Below are positions 16,830 to 25,505 of a stretch of 64,000 bases of DNA, piece by piece. The translations under genes were made by a program, and so were the position numbers. This stretch comes from Priestia aryabhattai. GTDB taxonomy: Bacteria > Bacillota > Bacilli > Bacillales > Bacillaceae_H. Every line of letters begins with the position of its first letter. Position 1 is the first letter of the stretch. Location: positions 62,001 to 126,000 of the forward strand of contig NZ_JAMBOQ010000005.1 in NCBI RefSeq assembly GCF_023715685.1. The letters are read 5' to 3'. Below the pieces are notes generated by a model that worked only from the letters and a program-made list of their open reading frames with translations, did not search any database and was not told the DNA's origin.

Positions 16830-18467
16830 TTAAGCTCCTAACAAATCTTGAATGTCGGATTTCAAAACATCCGCTTTAGGTCCATAAATAGCTTGTACCC
16901 CTTTATCTTTCAAGATTAAACCAAGGGCCCCGTTTTGTTTCCACTCACTTTCTCCTGCAACGGCATTTATATCTTTTACCGTTACACGTAAGCGAGTCAT
17001 ACAAGCATCAACGTCTTCAATATTGTTTTCTCCGCCAAGCAGTCCAATAATGACAGGGGCAAGCGAATCATTTTTCACCTGCTTGCTGCTTGTTGCAGTT
17101 GTTTCTTCATCGATATAGTTTCCGTTACGTCCCGGCGTTGGGAAGTTAAAACGTTTGATTAAGAAGTTTGCCACTCCAAAGTTTAAGCCAAAGAATACAA
17201 GGCAGGCGATAACAAAGTTCATTAAGTCAGCCCATAGTCCAGCTTTGATAATCATCGGTGTACGTGTTAATAGTTCAATTACGCCAAATGAGTGTACGCG
17301 GACATGAACAATATCAACAATGGCAAAAGCCAGTCCTGTCATAATTGCGTATACGACATATAGAAGAGGCGCAGCGAACATGAACATAAATTCAATTGGT
17401 TCTGTTACGCCTGTTAAAAAAACAGCTAGTCCAGCTGAAAAAAACATTGAACGATATTTCGAACGTTTGTCAGGATCTACGTTACGATACATTGCTAAAG
17501 CGATTCCAATTAATGACGCACAAGATAAAATCATCTGTCCTACTTTAAATCGTGCAGGTGTAACGTCATGCAATAACTGCTTGTAGCTTTCCATATCTCC
17601 TGCAGCGCGGAAGTTATTTAAGTCTGCAATCCAAGCAAGCCACAAAGGATCTTGACCGGCAACAGTGGAGCCTGCTCCAGAACCCGTTAAAATTTTGTAA
17701 GTACCACCTAGCTCTGTGTAGTTCATAGGAACTGTCAGCATATGATGAAGACCAAATGGAAGAAGCAAACGCTCTAATGCTCCGAAAATAAATGGTGCTA
17801 GAATAGGGGCTGTATCTCTAGATGTTGCAATCCACTGTCCAAAACTGTTTAGCGAACCTTGGATGAACGGCCATACAATGGATAAAAGCAGTGCTGTTAC
17901 AACTGAACCACCGATGACCACAAATGGCACGAAGCGCTTGCCATTAAAAAACGAAAGAGCTTCAGGCAATTTATCATAGTTGTAATATTTGTTGAATAAA
18001 TTCGCGCCTAAGAAACCAGCGATAATTCCTACGAACACTCCCATGTTAAGAGCGGGAGATCCTAAAATAGATGTGAAGTAGTCTTTTACAACTAATTCTT
18101 GTCCAAACAGTGATTGAACCGTTGCTTTTGAATCTGAGAGCATTTCTGCTTTAACTCCGAAAATGGCTCCTGTAATTCGATTAATAAGAATGAATGCAAT
18201 AAGTGCAGCAAATGCGCCGCCAGCACGTTCTTTTGCCCAAGACCCCCCGATGGCAACAGCGAACAAGATATGAAGATTTGTAATAATACCCCAGCCTATA
18301 TCTTCCATCACTCGTGCAATTGTTTGTACAGCAGTGATGTCTCCCCCAGTCATTGCAACTAGTTTTCCAAGTGAAATCATAATACCAGCTGCGGGCATAA
18401 CCGCTACTACTACTAATAAAGCCTTACCAAACTTCTGCCAAAAATCAAATGAAAAGAACTTTTTCAT
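16830..18467 (-). CDS. malT: PTS EIICB transporter, probable maltose/alpha-glucoside type
   Basis: A 545-residue permease of the glucose superfamily of the phosphotransferase system. EIIC spans residues 1 to about 430 with ten or so helices and conserved GLHHMLT and TGVTEPIEF segments. EIIB covers about 465-545, with the phosphorylated Cys489 in ACMTRLRV. No EIIA domain is fused, so an EIIA in trans (such as that of PtsG) must supply phosphate. The loop with GQDPLWLAWIADLNN is longer than in PtsG proteins. It is co-transcribed with the EEP phosphatase and has a cre-controlled promoter. The substrate is inferred from neighbours; glucose or another alpha-glucoside is possible. Confidence 0.82.
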   Translation of the reverse strand: MKKFFSFDFWQKFGKALLVVVAVMPAAGIMISLGKLVAMTGGDITAVQTIARVMEDIGWGIITNLHILFAVAIGGSWAKERAGGAFAALIAFILINRITGAIFGVKAEMLSDSKATVQSLFGQELVVKDYFTSILGSPALNMGVFVGIIAGFLGANLFNKYYNYDKLPEALSFFNGKRFVPFVVIGGSVVTALLLSIVWPFIQGSLNSFGQWIATSRDTAPILAPFIFGALERLLLPFGLHHMLTVPMNYTELGGTYKILTGSGAGSTVAGQDPLWLAWIADLNNFRAAGDMESYKQLLHDVTPARFKVGQMILSCASLIGIALAMYRNVDPDKRSKYRSMFFSAGLAVFLTGVTEPIEFMFMFAAPLLYVVYAIMTGLAFAIVDIVHVRVHSFGVIELLTRTPMIIKAGLWADLMNFVIACLVFFGLNFGVANFLIKRFNFPTPGRNGNYIDEETTATSSKQVKNDSLAPVIIGLLGGENNIEDVDACMTRLRVTVKDINAVAGESEWKQNGALGLILKDKGVQAIYGPKADVLKSDIQDLLGA

Positions 18468-18534
18468 AGTTTTTCCCCTTCCCTCATGTATGGGTTTTCA
18501 TTTTATTTTTTGATAAACTATATTTTCAAGCTAG

Positions 18535-18548
18535 TGCAACCGTTTGCA
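18535..18548. promoter_or_regulatory. cre box (CcpA site)
   Basis: TGCAACCGTTTGCA matches every fixed position of the consensus TGnAAnCGnWnnCA. It begins where the transcript of the PTS operon should start, a position typical of carbon catabolite repression by CcpA. Confidence 0.8.
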
Positions 18549-18555
18549 TAACCTT

Positions 18556-18584
18556 ATTGTAATAAAAGGGCTTTCATAATGCAA
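18556..18584 (-). promoter_or_regulatory. sigma-A promoter of the PTS operon
   Basis: On the minus strand TTGCAT (18584-18579) and TACAAT (18561-18556) are separated by 17 bases. The predicted start is near 18549, next to the cre box. Confidence 0.78.
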
Positions 18585-18740
18585 TACTGTAATTTCTCTT
18601 TTTTAAAAATTTATTCATGTATTATAAATGATGAAAAAATTTTTATGATAAAGTGAACAATATTAACGGTATTTTAACATGATGGAATGTAATAAAAGCA
18701 TTCAAGTAATGGCATAAAGACAAGTACAGAGGAGGATAAT

Positions 18741-19448
18741 ATGAAAAAAGAAGGGTTACAAGCTATTATTTTTGATTTAGACGGTGTTATTGCAGATACG
18801 GTACATTTATATTATAGAGCCAATAAAAAAGTAGCAGATCAACTTAACGTTTCGTTTTCTACAGAACTGAATCAGCAGCTGCAGGGAATCAGCCGAGTGA
18901 AAACTGTAGAGCTCATTGCTGCACATGGCAATGTACATCTGACAGTGGAAAAAAAAGAACAGCTTGCTTATGAAAAGAATAAGCATTATCAAGCATTAAT
19001 AAGGGAAATGACAAAGGATAATTTACTTCCAGGAATTAAATTGTTGTTAGAGGATTGTAAAAAACAAGGCATTAAAATGGGAATTGCTTCTTCAAGTTCA
19101 AATGCAAATACTGTAGTAGATGCGCTAGGAATACGCTCTTTTTTTGATTGTATTGTGGATGTGAGAAAAATAAAGAAGGGAAAACCAGCTCCAGAAATAT
19201 TTTTGACAGCTGCCGATCAATTAAAAGTAAAACCCTATGCATGTGTGGCGATAGAAGATGGAGAGGCCGGTATAAAAGCTATTAATCAAACCGATATGGT
19301 TTCTATCGGCGTTGGTGAGCATCTGAAGGAAGGGGATGTAAATTTTCACGTATATTCAACAGCTGATTTGCATTTAAAGACGATCAAAGAGGTTTTCGAA
19401 AAAGCAAGAAAAGGAACAGAGTATAACAGCACGTATACAAAAAATTAG
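18741..19448 (+). CDS. pgmB: beta-phosphoglucomutase
   Basis: A 235-residue haloacid-dehalogenase enzyme converting beta-glucose 1-phosphate to glucose 6-phosphate. Signatures: nucleophile and acid/base FDLDGVIADT (Asp12, Asp14), the cap-domain motif LQGISR typical of this mutase, GIASSSSNA, KGKPAPEIF and AIEDGEAG. It is transcribed divergently from the EIICB gene. Beta-glucose 1-phosphate comes from inverting disaccharide phosphorylases such as maltose phosphorylase, none of which is in the window. A related HAD phosphatase is the alternative. Confidence 0.82.
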   Translation: MKKEGLQAIIFDLDGVIADTVHLYYRANKKVADQLNVSFSTELNQQLQGISRVKTVELIAAHGNVHLTVEKKEQLAYEKNKHYQALIREMTKDNLLPGIKLLLEDCKKQGIKMGIASSSSNANTVVDALGIRSFFDCIVDVRKIKKGKPAPEIFLTAADQLKVKPYACVAIEDGEAGIKAINQTDMVSIGVGEHLKEGDVNFHVYSTADLHLKTIKEVFEKARKGTEYNSTYTKN

Positions 19449-19493
19449 TAAATCTTTTACATGCAAGTAGCAAAGCGCAAAAAAAACATATGC

Positions 19494-19499
19494 TAGAAT
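19494..19499 (+). promoter_or_regulatory. possible extended -10 of the Cof-type gene
   Basis: TGCTAGAAT provides an extended -10 about 40 bases before the start codon at 19538. No clear -35 is present. Confidence 0.4.
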
Positions 19500-19537
19500 A
19501 AAATAAGAGAGCAAAGATACATAGGAAGGGGTACATC

Positions 19538-20407
19538 ATGATTAAATGTATTGCGATCGATATGGATGGAACGTTAGTAAATAGTGAACAAGTTGTAAGT
19601 AAAGAAAATGCCCAAGCGATTAAGACAGCTCAAAAGGCAGGGGTGGAAGTTGTTGTTGCTACGGGACGGTCTTATGAGGAAGCCCGTTATGTTTTAGAAG
19701 AAGCAGGACTTCATACATATTTAATTTGTGCAAACGGAGCAGAGCTTCGAAATCCACAAGGAGAAAAACAATATTCAGTAGGCATGACGATGGAATCGAT
19801 TCGCGAAGTAGAGGATATTTTTAAAAAGTTTCACTTGTACTTTGAAGTCTATACAAGTGAAGGTACGTATTCAAATGACTATGAAAAAGCTTTGTCGGTG
19901 TTAATGGATATTTATTTAAGTGCTAGCTTAAAAGATAATTATGAAAAATCGTTAGAAGCGGCAAAAGAGCGTTTTAACAGTGGCAGAGTAAAGCTTATTG
20001 ACGAGTATGAAGCGTTGTTCCAAGATCCAAACAAGGACATTTATAAGCTGCTTGCTTTCTCTTTTGATGAAGATAAGTTAGAACAGGCAAAAATGGAGCT
20101 TGTGAAGTTAGATTCTATTGCAGTCAGTGCATCTGGTAAAGAAAATATTGAAATAAATGATGAAAATGCTCAAAAAGGAATTGCGGTTACATCATTTGTT
20201 CAAGAGCGCCATATTTCTTTAGAAGAAACGATGGCCATTGGAGACAATTATAACGATGTATCGATGTTTCAGCGAGTTGGACGTGCTGTAGCGATGGGAA
20301 ATGCACCTCAAGAAATTAAAGAGTTTGCCCATATAGTAACAGGAACAAATGACGAGCACGGCGTAGCTCAAGCCATCTTAAATGCGCTTGAAACAGTCAA
20401 ACAATAA
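19538..20407 (+). CDS. Cof-type HAD-IIB sugar phosphatase
   Basis: A 289-residue cytoplasmic HAD phosphatase of the Cof/YidA group. It shows motif I IAIDMDGTL (Asp8, Asp10), motif II VVATGRSYEEA, and motif IV GDNYNDVSMF followed by AVAMGNAPQEIK. A large C2-type cap lies between about residues 85 and 195. Such enzymes hydrolyse sugar phosphates or phosphorylated cofactors with broad specificity. The ATG at 19538 follows GGAAGGGG. It has its own probable promoter and ends at a bidirectional terminator, so it is separate from pgmB. Confidence 0.85.
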   Translation: MIKCIAIDMDGTLVNSEQVVSKENAQAIKTAQKAGVEVVVATGRSYEEARYVLEEAGLHTYLICANGAELRNPQGEKQYSVGMTMESIREVEDIFKKFHLYFEVYTSEGTYSNDYEKALSVLMDIYLSASLKDNYEKSLEAAKERFNSGRVKLIDEYEALFQDPNKDIYKLLAFSFDEDKLEQAKMELVKLDSIAVSASGKENIEINDENAQKGIAVTSFVQERHISLEETMAIGDNYNDVSMFQRVGRAVAMGNAPQEIKEFAHIVTGTNDEHGVAQAILNALETVKQ

Positions 20408-20416
20408 GCAAAATAG

Positions 20417-20442
20417 AAAAGCATGCCTTTAGGCATGCTTTT
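20417..20442. terminator. bidirectional terminator, Cof-type gene and pdxK
   Basis: AAAAGCATGCCT and AGGCATGCTTTT form a symmetrical stem. It overlaps the stop codon of the convergent pdxK gene by two bases. Confidence 0.88.
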
Positions 20443-21265
20443 AATTTGTTACTTTCTCTTTTTTACGACGGTATGCACCGTGGTTTGTTGGTCCAACATA
20501 TTGATTTAAAGCAAATGAATGACGAATTGCTTCTGTAATAAATTCTTTTGCTGTATAAATAGCTTGTTTGACGTCACTGCCTTTTGCCAATTCAGCAGCA
20601 ATCGCAGCTGAGTATGTGCATCCAGCACCGTGCGTAAATGTCGTTTCAATACGCTCAGACTCTAAGATCTCAAACGTCTTTCCATCATAAAGCAAATCGA
20701 TTGCTTTTTCGTGCGCTAATTTACTTCCGCCTTTAATCAATACATATTTGGCACCAAGATCAAAAATTTTGACGGCTGCTTCTTTCATTTTATCCACCGT
20801 TTTGATAGGACCAAGTCCGCTTAATTGACTAGCTTCAAATAAGTTAGGCGTTACGACTGTTGCTTTTGGAACTAGTACATCACGCAAGCTGACAGTTGTT
20901 TCCGGGTGAAGCGCTTCGTCCTCTCCTTTACATACCATCACAGGATCTACTACAACATTTTTTAAATCATACTCTTCAATTGTTTTTGCGGCTAGTTCAA
21001 TAATTTCCACTGAGCCAAGCATACCAGTTTTTAGAGCTTGTACGCCTACGCCTTTTACAATTGTTTTCAACTGCTGTTCAACAGTTGAAACTTCTTGTGG
21101 AAATACGTTATGAGACCAGCTATTATCGGGATCCATTGTTACAATTGTTGTCAAAGCTGTCATTCCGTAAACGCCAAGTTCTTGGAATGTTTTTAAATCC
21201 GCTTGAATGCCAGCTCCGCCGCTGCTATCAGAACCAGCAATGGTTAATGCTTTATTCATTGTCAT
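20441..21265 (-). CDS. pdxK: pyridoxine/pyridoxal/pyridoxamine kinase (ThiD-like)
   Basis: A 274-residue ribokinase-fold kinase that phosphorylates B6 vitamers. It opens with the ThiD signature NKALTIAGSDSSGGAGIQADLKTF and carries DPVMVCKG, TPNLFEASQLSG and the anion hole THGAGCTYSAA. Bacillus has two such paralogues, and this one matches the PdxK (YwdB) type from memory, notably NSWSHNVFPQEVSTVEQQL and NQYVGPT near the end. True ThiD (HMP-phosphate kinase) is the alternative. The start at 21265 follows GGGAGGA. Confidence 0.8.
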   Translation of the reverse strand: MTMNKALTIAGSDSSGGAGIQADLKTFQELGVYGMTALTTIVTMDPDNSWSHNVFPQEVSTVEQQLKTIVKGVGVQALKTGMLGSVEIIELAAKTIEEYDLKNVVVDPVMVCKGEDEALHPETTVSLRDVLVPKATVVTPNLFEASQLSGLGPIKTVDKMKEAAVKIFDLGAKYVLIKGGSKLAHEKAIDLLYDGKTFEILESERIETTFTHGAGCTYSAAIAAELAKGSDVKQAIYTAKEFITEAIRHSFALNQYVGPTNHGAYRRKKEKVTN

Positions 21266-21657
21266 AAAAAATCCTCCCGTATTTTAAGTTCATAGAGAAA
21301 ATAGAGTAAAGCTTCCACCGGTCGGGTTTTAGTTGCCCAATGTGTTTTAGATAACTTTCTTCCATTCACTTTTTCTTCTATTTTATCGCTTTTAATGGAG
21401 ATATTCAATTTCTAAAAACTGTATGAATCCTTAGTGTAATTTAGAATTATCATGACTGACTGTGAAGTATGCGTCAAATGAAAGTTAACGAATGATATGA
21501 AATGCAAGGTAGTCTGAACGTTTAACGTACATGAACTTAACGTAACCACCTTCACAAGTAATCGTAAGGTAAAAAGCCTTTTATTAAAAGGCTTTTTACC
21601 TTATTGTACAAGCACTCTTTCTTTTAATGAATAAAATAAATAGAAACTCAAGAAAGG
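21266..21657. other. gene-poor gap holding one strong orphan hairpin
   Basis: No reading frame of useful length or recognised RNA lies here. The gap separates pdxK (minus) from the metalloprotease gene (plus) and contains the hairpin at 21565-21603, which has no obvious gene to terminate. No convincing promoter was placed. Confidence 0.5.
21565..21603. repeat. 18-bp perfect hairpin with no gene upstream
   Basis: TAAGGTAAAAAGCCTTTT and its exact inverse are separated by only three bases. The arm ends in a T-rich stretch like a terminator, but there is no coding sequence on the plus strand between pdxK and this point. Confidence 0.8.
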
Positions 21658-21666
21658 GTGATTCAC

Positions 21667-22425
21667 ATAAAAAAACATTATAATCATGACAGTTATAAAG
21701 ATGGTTCGTATTCTTTCGATAAATCACAATTTCATATGAAATCGAATTTAATAAACGATAACTTCAAAACTGTTAAGACAGGTACTTTAAATGTTTGTAT
21801 AATCGTATTACCAGGAGCTAAAGTTGATAGAAACTCCAAAGATAATCAGTCTACAGTTCCTAATCGTGTAAAAAGAGACATAGCGGCTGCTAATAGGATA
21901 TGGAAACAATATGAGAAAAATCAATTAATCCAAGGTGTTACATTTACTATTACACGTTCATTTGTTTTTTTGGAAAACATCAGTGGCATTGTTAGTAATG
22001 CGGAAAATTTTCCAGTTGGAGGAGCTAGTCATCTTACAATGGTACAAGCAATGCTTAAAACTGGCCGAAAAGTTTGTCAAAACGCTGATGTATATGTATT
22101 TTATATGAATGGAAATAGATTCGGGCCTATTAATTTTGACTATTCATCTACTCTTGCTGTCACTTATAACTCTTTTCCGCTTATTATTATGACAAATGCA
22201 AGTACAGATGAGTATCTCCTCGCCCATGAATTAGGTCATTTTATGTTTATTACGAATCGGTTTAACGAGACAGATGATCCAGAACCTTTTCATGAACTAG
22301 ATGGAAATCATAATAGAATGCCTAGTAACCTTATGTTTCCTACTCCTGAATTCTGGCCAATAGTACCAGAGATTACCAGCGAACAGATACACAAAGCTTT
22401 AAATAGTCGTGTTTTTTACAGCTAA
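21667..22425 (+). CDS. orphan zincin-like metalloprotease, cytoplasmic or unusual export
   Basis: About 252 residues with a zinc-protease motif HELGH (residues 187-191, counted from 21667) and a Met-turn-like SNLMFP with Met223. His209 and His215 are candidates for the third ligand; spacing is longer than the classic HExxHxxGxxH of metzincins. I do not recognise the family. No signal peptide or membrane helix is visible. The start is uncertain: the ribosome site AGAAAGGGTGA ends six bases before an ATA at 21667, where an ATG would be expected, and the only standard upstream start, GTG at 21658, lies within that site. Codon use looks more AT-rich than the neighbours. It may be acquired. Confidence 0.65.
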   Translation: MKKHYNHDSYKDGSYSFDKSQFHMKSNLINDNFKTVKTGTLNVCIIVLPGAKVDRNSKDNQSTVPNRVKRDIAAANRIWKQYEKNQLIQGVTFTITRSFVFLENISGIVSNAENFPVGGASHLTMVQAMLKTGRKVCQNADVYVFYMNGNRFGPINFDYSSTLAVTYNSFPLIIMTNASTDEYLLAHELGHFMFITNRFNETDDPEPFHELDGNHNRMPSNLMFPTPEFWPIVPEITSEQIHKALNSRVFYS

Positions 22426-22444
22426 TTGCTGTTCATTCAAAATA

Positions 22445-22477
22445 AAAACGCCCTTAACAGAGGGTTAAGGGCGTTTT
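22445..22477. terminator. terminator shared by metalloprotease and ald
   Basis: AAAACGCCCTTAAC (22445-22458) and GTTAAGGGCGTTTT (22464-22477) form a 14-bp stem with A and T tracts on both sides. Confidence 0.9.
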
Positions 22478-22487
22478 TCACTGTCTA

Positions 22488-23621
22488 TTAGATAGAAGCT
22501 AATTCTTTTTCAAGAGCTACGTCTACTGATACATAATCGTAACCTAAATCATGTGCAACTGCTTCGTACGTAATGGCTCCGTTTGCAACGTTCACTCCTA
22601 ATTTTAACGCTTCGTTTTGAGCGATTGCTTTGTGAACACCTTTAGAAGCAATTTGAAGTGCGTAAGGCACCGTTACATTTGTTAAAGCAATCGTTGATGT
22701 GCGAGGAACTGCTCCCGGCATGTTCGCAACTGCATAGTGTACAACACCGTGCTTTTCATAAGTCGGCTGATCATGTGTTGTAATGTGGTCGATTGTTTCA
22801 ACGATACCACCTTGATCAATTGCTACGTCAACAATAACAGAACCTGGCTTCATTGTTTTAACCATTTCTTCTGTTACTAGTTTTGGAGCTTTTGCACCTG
22901 GGATTAATACTGCGCCAATCACTAAATCTGACTCTGCCACTGCATCGGCAATGTTATAAGGATTTGACACTAGCGTATTGATTTGGTTGCCAAAGATATC
23001 GTCTAATTGACGTAGGCGTTCAGGACTTAAATCAATAATTGTTACATCAGCACCAAGTCCGATTGCAATTTTCGCAGCATTTGTACCAACACCGCCGCCT
23101 CCGATAATCGTTACTTTCCCGCGGCTAACTCCGGGAACACCCGCTAATAAAATTCCTTTTCCACCGTTTGATTTTTGAAGGAATTGTGCACCGATCTGAG
23201 CAGCCATACGTCCTGCTACTTCACTCATAGGTGTTAATAGAGGCAATGTACGATTTACTGCTACTGTTTCATAAGCAATGGCTGTTACGCCGCTATCTTT
23301 TAAGGCCTTTGCAAGTGCTGGTTCAGCTGCTAAGTGAAGGTAGGTGAATAAGATAAGACCTGGTCTAAAATAGCCGTATTCACTTGCTAATGGTTCTTTT
23401 ACTTTCATGACCATTTCAGCTTGTGCCCAAACGTCAGCTGCTGTCTCAACAATTTCAGCTCCAGCTTTTACATAATCTTCGTTTGTGAAGTTACTTCCAA
23501 TACCCGCTTCATTTTCAATTAATACACGATGACCTGTACCAACAAATGATGCTACGCCTGCTGGTGTAATCGCTACTCGGTTTTCGTTGTTTTTGATTTC
23601 TTTTGGTACGCCAATAATCAT
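22488..23621 (-). CDS. ald: alanine dehydrogenase
   Basis: A 377-residue NAD-dependent enzyme that deaminates L-alanine to pyruvate and ammonium; it is needed for alanine use and normal sporulation in Bacillus. It opens with [17 protein letters not shown], the pyruvate-site Lys/Arg region, has MKVKEP and FTYLHLA in the substrate domain and the dinucleotide motif [12 protein letters not shown] in the NAD domain. It lies directly downstream of the regulator gene adeR on the same strand but behind that gene's terminator, so it has its own promoter. Confidence 0.96.
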   Translation of the reverse strand: MIIGVPKEIKNNENRVAITPAGVASFVGTGHRVLIENEAGIGSNFTNEDYVKAGAEIVETAADVWAQAEMVMKVKEPLASEYGYFRPGLILFTYLHLAAEPALAKALKDSGVTAIAYETVAVNRTLPLLTPMSEVAGRMAAQIGAQFLQKSNGGKGILLAGVPGVSRGKVTIIGGGGVGTNAAKIAIGLGADVTIIDLSPERLRQLDDIFGNQINTLVSNPYNIADAVAESDLVIGAVLIPGAKAPKLVTEEMVKTMKPGSVIVDVAIDQGGIVETIDHITTHDQPTYEKHGVVHYAVANMPGAVPRTSTIALTNVTVPYALQIASKGVHKAIAQNEALKLGVNVANGAITYEAVAHDLGYDYVSVDVALEKELASI

Positions 23622-23655
23622 GATTAATTTCCCCCTTGGTCGTTTGTGTACCTTT

Positions 23656-23661
23656 AGTATA
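23656..23661 (-). promoter_or_regulatory. -10 box of ald
   Basis: TATACT on the minus strand lies about 35 bases before the ald start. No consensus -35 is present, as expected for a promoter activated by AdeR. Confidence 0.5.
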
Positions 23662-23804
23662 AAGAAAGTTTTGTGAAATTTCTTTGTCTAGAAAGAAGAA
23701 TTGAAGAAGTGGTTTTTGTTTAAACACACAAATGTAACCGCTTACTTATCGGAATTTTTAATTTTTATGTAAGGTCATCTAACATCATTAAGGGGATAAA
23801 AAAT

Positions 23805-23846
23805 AAAAAAAGAGCTATTCGTTTATCGGAAAATAAATGAATAGCT
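23805..23846 (-). terminator. terminator of adeR
   Basis: On the minus strand AGCTATTCATTTAT pairs with ATAAACGAATAGCT (one G-U pair), followed by a T tract. Confidence 0.82.
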
Positions 23847-23873
23847 AAATGTTAAAAGATGTGACATTCTTTG

Positions 23874-25109
23874 TTATTTTTTATGTTTCATTAACTTAAT
23901 ATCAATATAAAGAGTCATTTTTTGATTAACGTCTTTTAAGTTAATATCACCAATCTCTGAAATTCGCTTTAATCGATAGCTAAGTGTATTCATATGCACA
24001 TTTAATTCTTTTGCTGCTTCGTTGATGTTGTTATCATTATTTAAAAACACTTCGAGAGTCTCCACCAAGTTACTATTATGACGAAGATCGTAATCGGTTA
24101 GCTTCTTTAAAGAATGGTTTTCAAATTGATCTTGTACGCGCTTTTCTAAAATAACATCAAGAAATTGATAAATACCTAATTCTTGATAGTTAATAATCTC
24201 TTTCGTTTCTTCTGGAAACTTACTTTTCATATCTAACACGTTCAAGGCTTCTTTATAACTTTTTTCGATATGGTCGTGCGATGAATAAATACTGCTGCAG
24301 CTGGCTTTAATTTGAGTAACATCAAAGCGTTCATACATATTGCCTCTAAAATAGTCTACAAAATCTCGCTGTTCATTAAGAGGATTTTCAACAGCATCTA
24401 AAGAAAGCAGTAAGATTAAATCATTGCAATCAATTGTATAAAGAACGATTTTCAAGCGGTGCATCGTTTTTAACATATACGAGATTTGGCGTTCAGCTTC
24501 CGGTGTAATATCTTCTTGGAAGCGGAAGATAGCAATGGAAAATGTTGATGGAGCCGTAATTTGGGCTTCATAAAACGCTTCTGTAATTTCTTGGCGAGAT
24601 TTAATGTGTCCCGTTAATAGTTTCCAAAAAAATTCCTGTGAACGTTCTTCTCGTTTATATTTTCGAATTTGAAGCTGTAGCAATTTGTTTTTTAATACAT
24701 TCGCAGCTTTTTTTAATAGTTCTACTTCTTCATCGCCTAAGGCTCTCTCAATTTCAACAGCCCAAATGAATCCTAAAACTTCTTCATTTTTCCAGATGGT
24801 AATAGCTATGCGATCTCCGAGCCCGATTTCATGAATATTTTTCACACGCACAGGTTCATTTGTCTCAAGTAGTTTGGGAATAATGCCTTCTTTCCATAAG
24901 TTGTTGATGACTTTTTCCGGAACTCTTCTTCCAATAATCGTGGCAATACGCGCTTGGTCCGTTCTTTCGTCATGAGTGCTATAAGCTAATAAGCGATGAT
25001 TGGCATCCTCAATCGTAATAGGGCAGTGTAATACTTCGCTAATGCGATCAGCGAATTCTTCAAGCGTATCAAAATTTTCTTTGAACGGATCTTTGATAGG
25101 TTTCGTCAT
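23874..25109 (-). CDS. adeR: PucR-family activator of ald (AdeR)
   Basis: A 411-residue regulator. The N-terminal half resembles a GAF-like sensory domain (residues about 15-150), the middle a GGDEF-like CdaR region, and the C-terminus (about 345-405) the PucR helix-turn-helix with NNINEAAKELNVHMNTLSYRLKRI. AdeR activates ald in B. subtilis in response to alanine and is encoded beside it, as here. Placement and family make this identification strong; the effector has not been read from sequence. Confidence 0.87.
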   Translation of the reverse strand: MTKPIKDPFKENFDTLEEFADRISEVLHCPITIEDANHRLLAYSTHDERTDQARIATIIGRRVPEKVINNLWKEGIIPKLLETNEPVRVKNIHEIGLGDRIAITIWKNEEVLGFIWAVEIERALGDEEVELLKKAANVLKNKLLQLQIRKYKREERSQEFFWKLLTGHIKSRQEITEAFYEAQITAPSTFSIAIFRFQEDITPEAERQISYMLKTMHRLKIVLYTIDCNDLILLLSLDAVENPLNEQRDFVDYFRGNMYERFDVTQIKASCSSIYSSHDHIEKSYKEALNVLDMKSKFPEETKEIINYQELGIYQFLDVILEKRVQDQFENHSLKKLTDYDLRHNSNLVETLEVFLNNDNNINEAAKELNVHMNTLSYRLKRISEIGDINLKDVNQKMTLYIDIKLMKHKK

Positions 25110-25505
25110 ATATAAAATCCCTCTTCATAAAACAAAATAAGTACTAGTGCAGCTTTTTTAGCTGCAGTGAATATAGTGAAACGGTAACAACCGTGTTGAT
25201 CATCAATTCATTGAAATGATTAACTGCTTAATATTTTAACAAAAGTAATTGTTTAAGAAAATGTTAAAATGCGTCTAACGGTAGTTAAGAAGGTACGGAT
25301 GATTAGTAACTGCATTCATTTCACTTATTTTATCGAAATTTTCTTCAAAATAATCAATGTTCGGCGAGCATGATTCTTTTCAAATGTGTATAATAAAACG
25401 TATGATTATGGTTATATCAAACTTGAATCTGTAACTTTCTTTATGATATGTTCAGTTACGATTAGGTTGACCAATTCATATTACACATGAAGGGAAGAAT
25501 TTAAC
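25110..25505. other. divergent adeR/gndA intergenic region
   Basis: No gene seen. It holds the inverted repeat TGCAGCT-ttttt-AGCTGCA (25148-25166), which could be an operator or leader hairpin for adeR, the small palindrome TTGATCATCAA (25197-25207), and a TATAAT at about 25389 upstream of gndA without a clear -35. Confidence 0.4.

Noticed and set aside
21061..21267. Plus-strand frame opposite the pdxK start
   Set aside because: No ribosome site and no similarity; it overlaps a conserved kinase.
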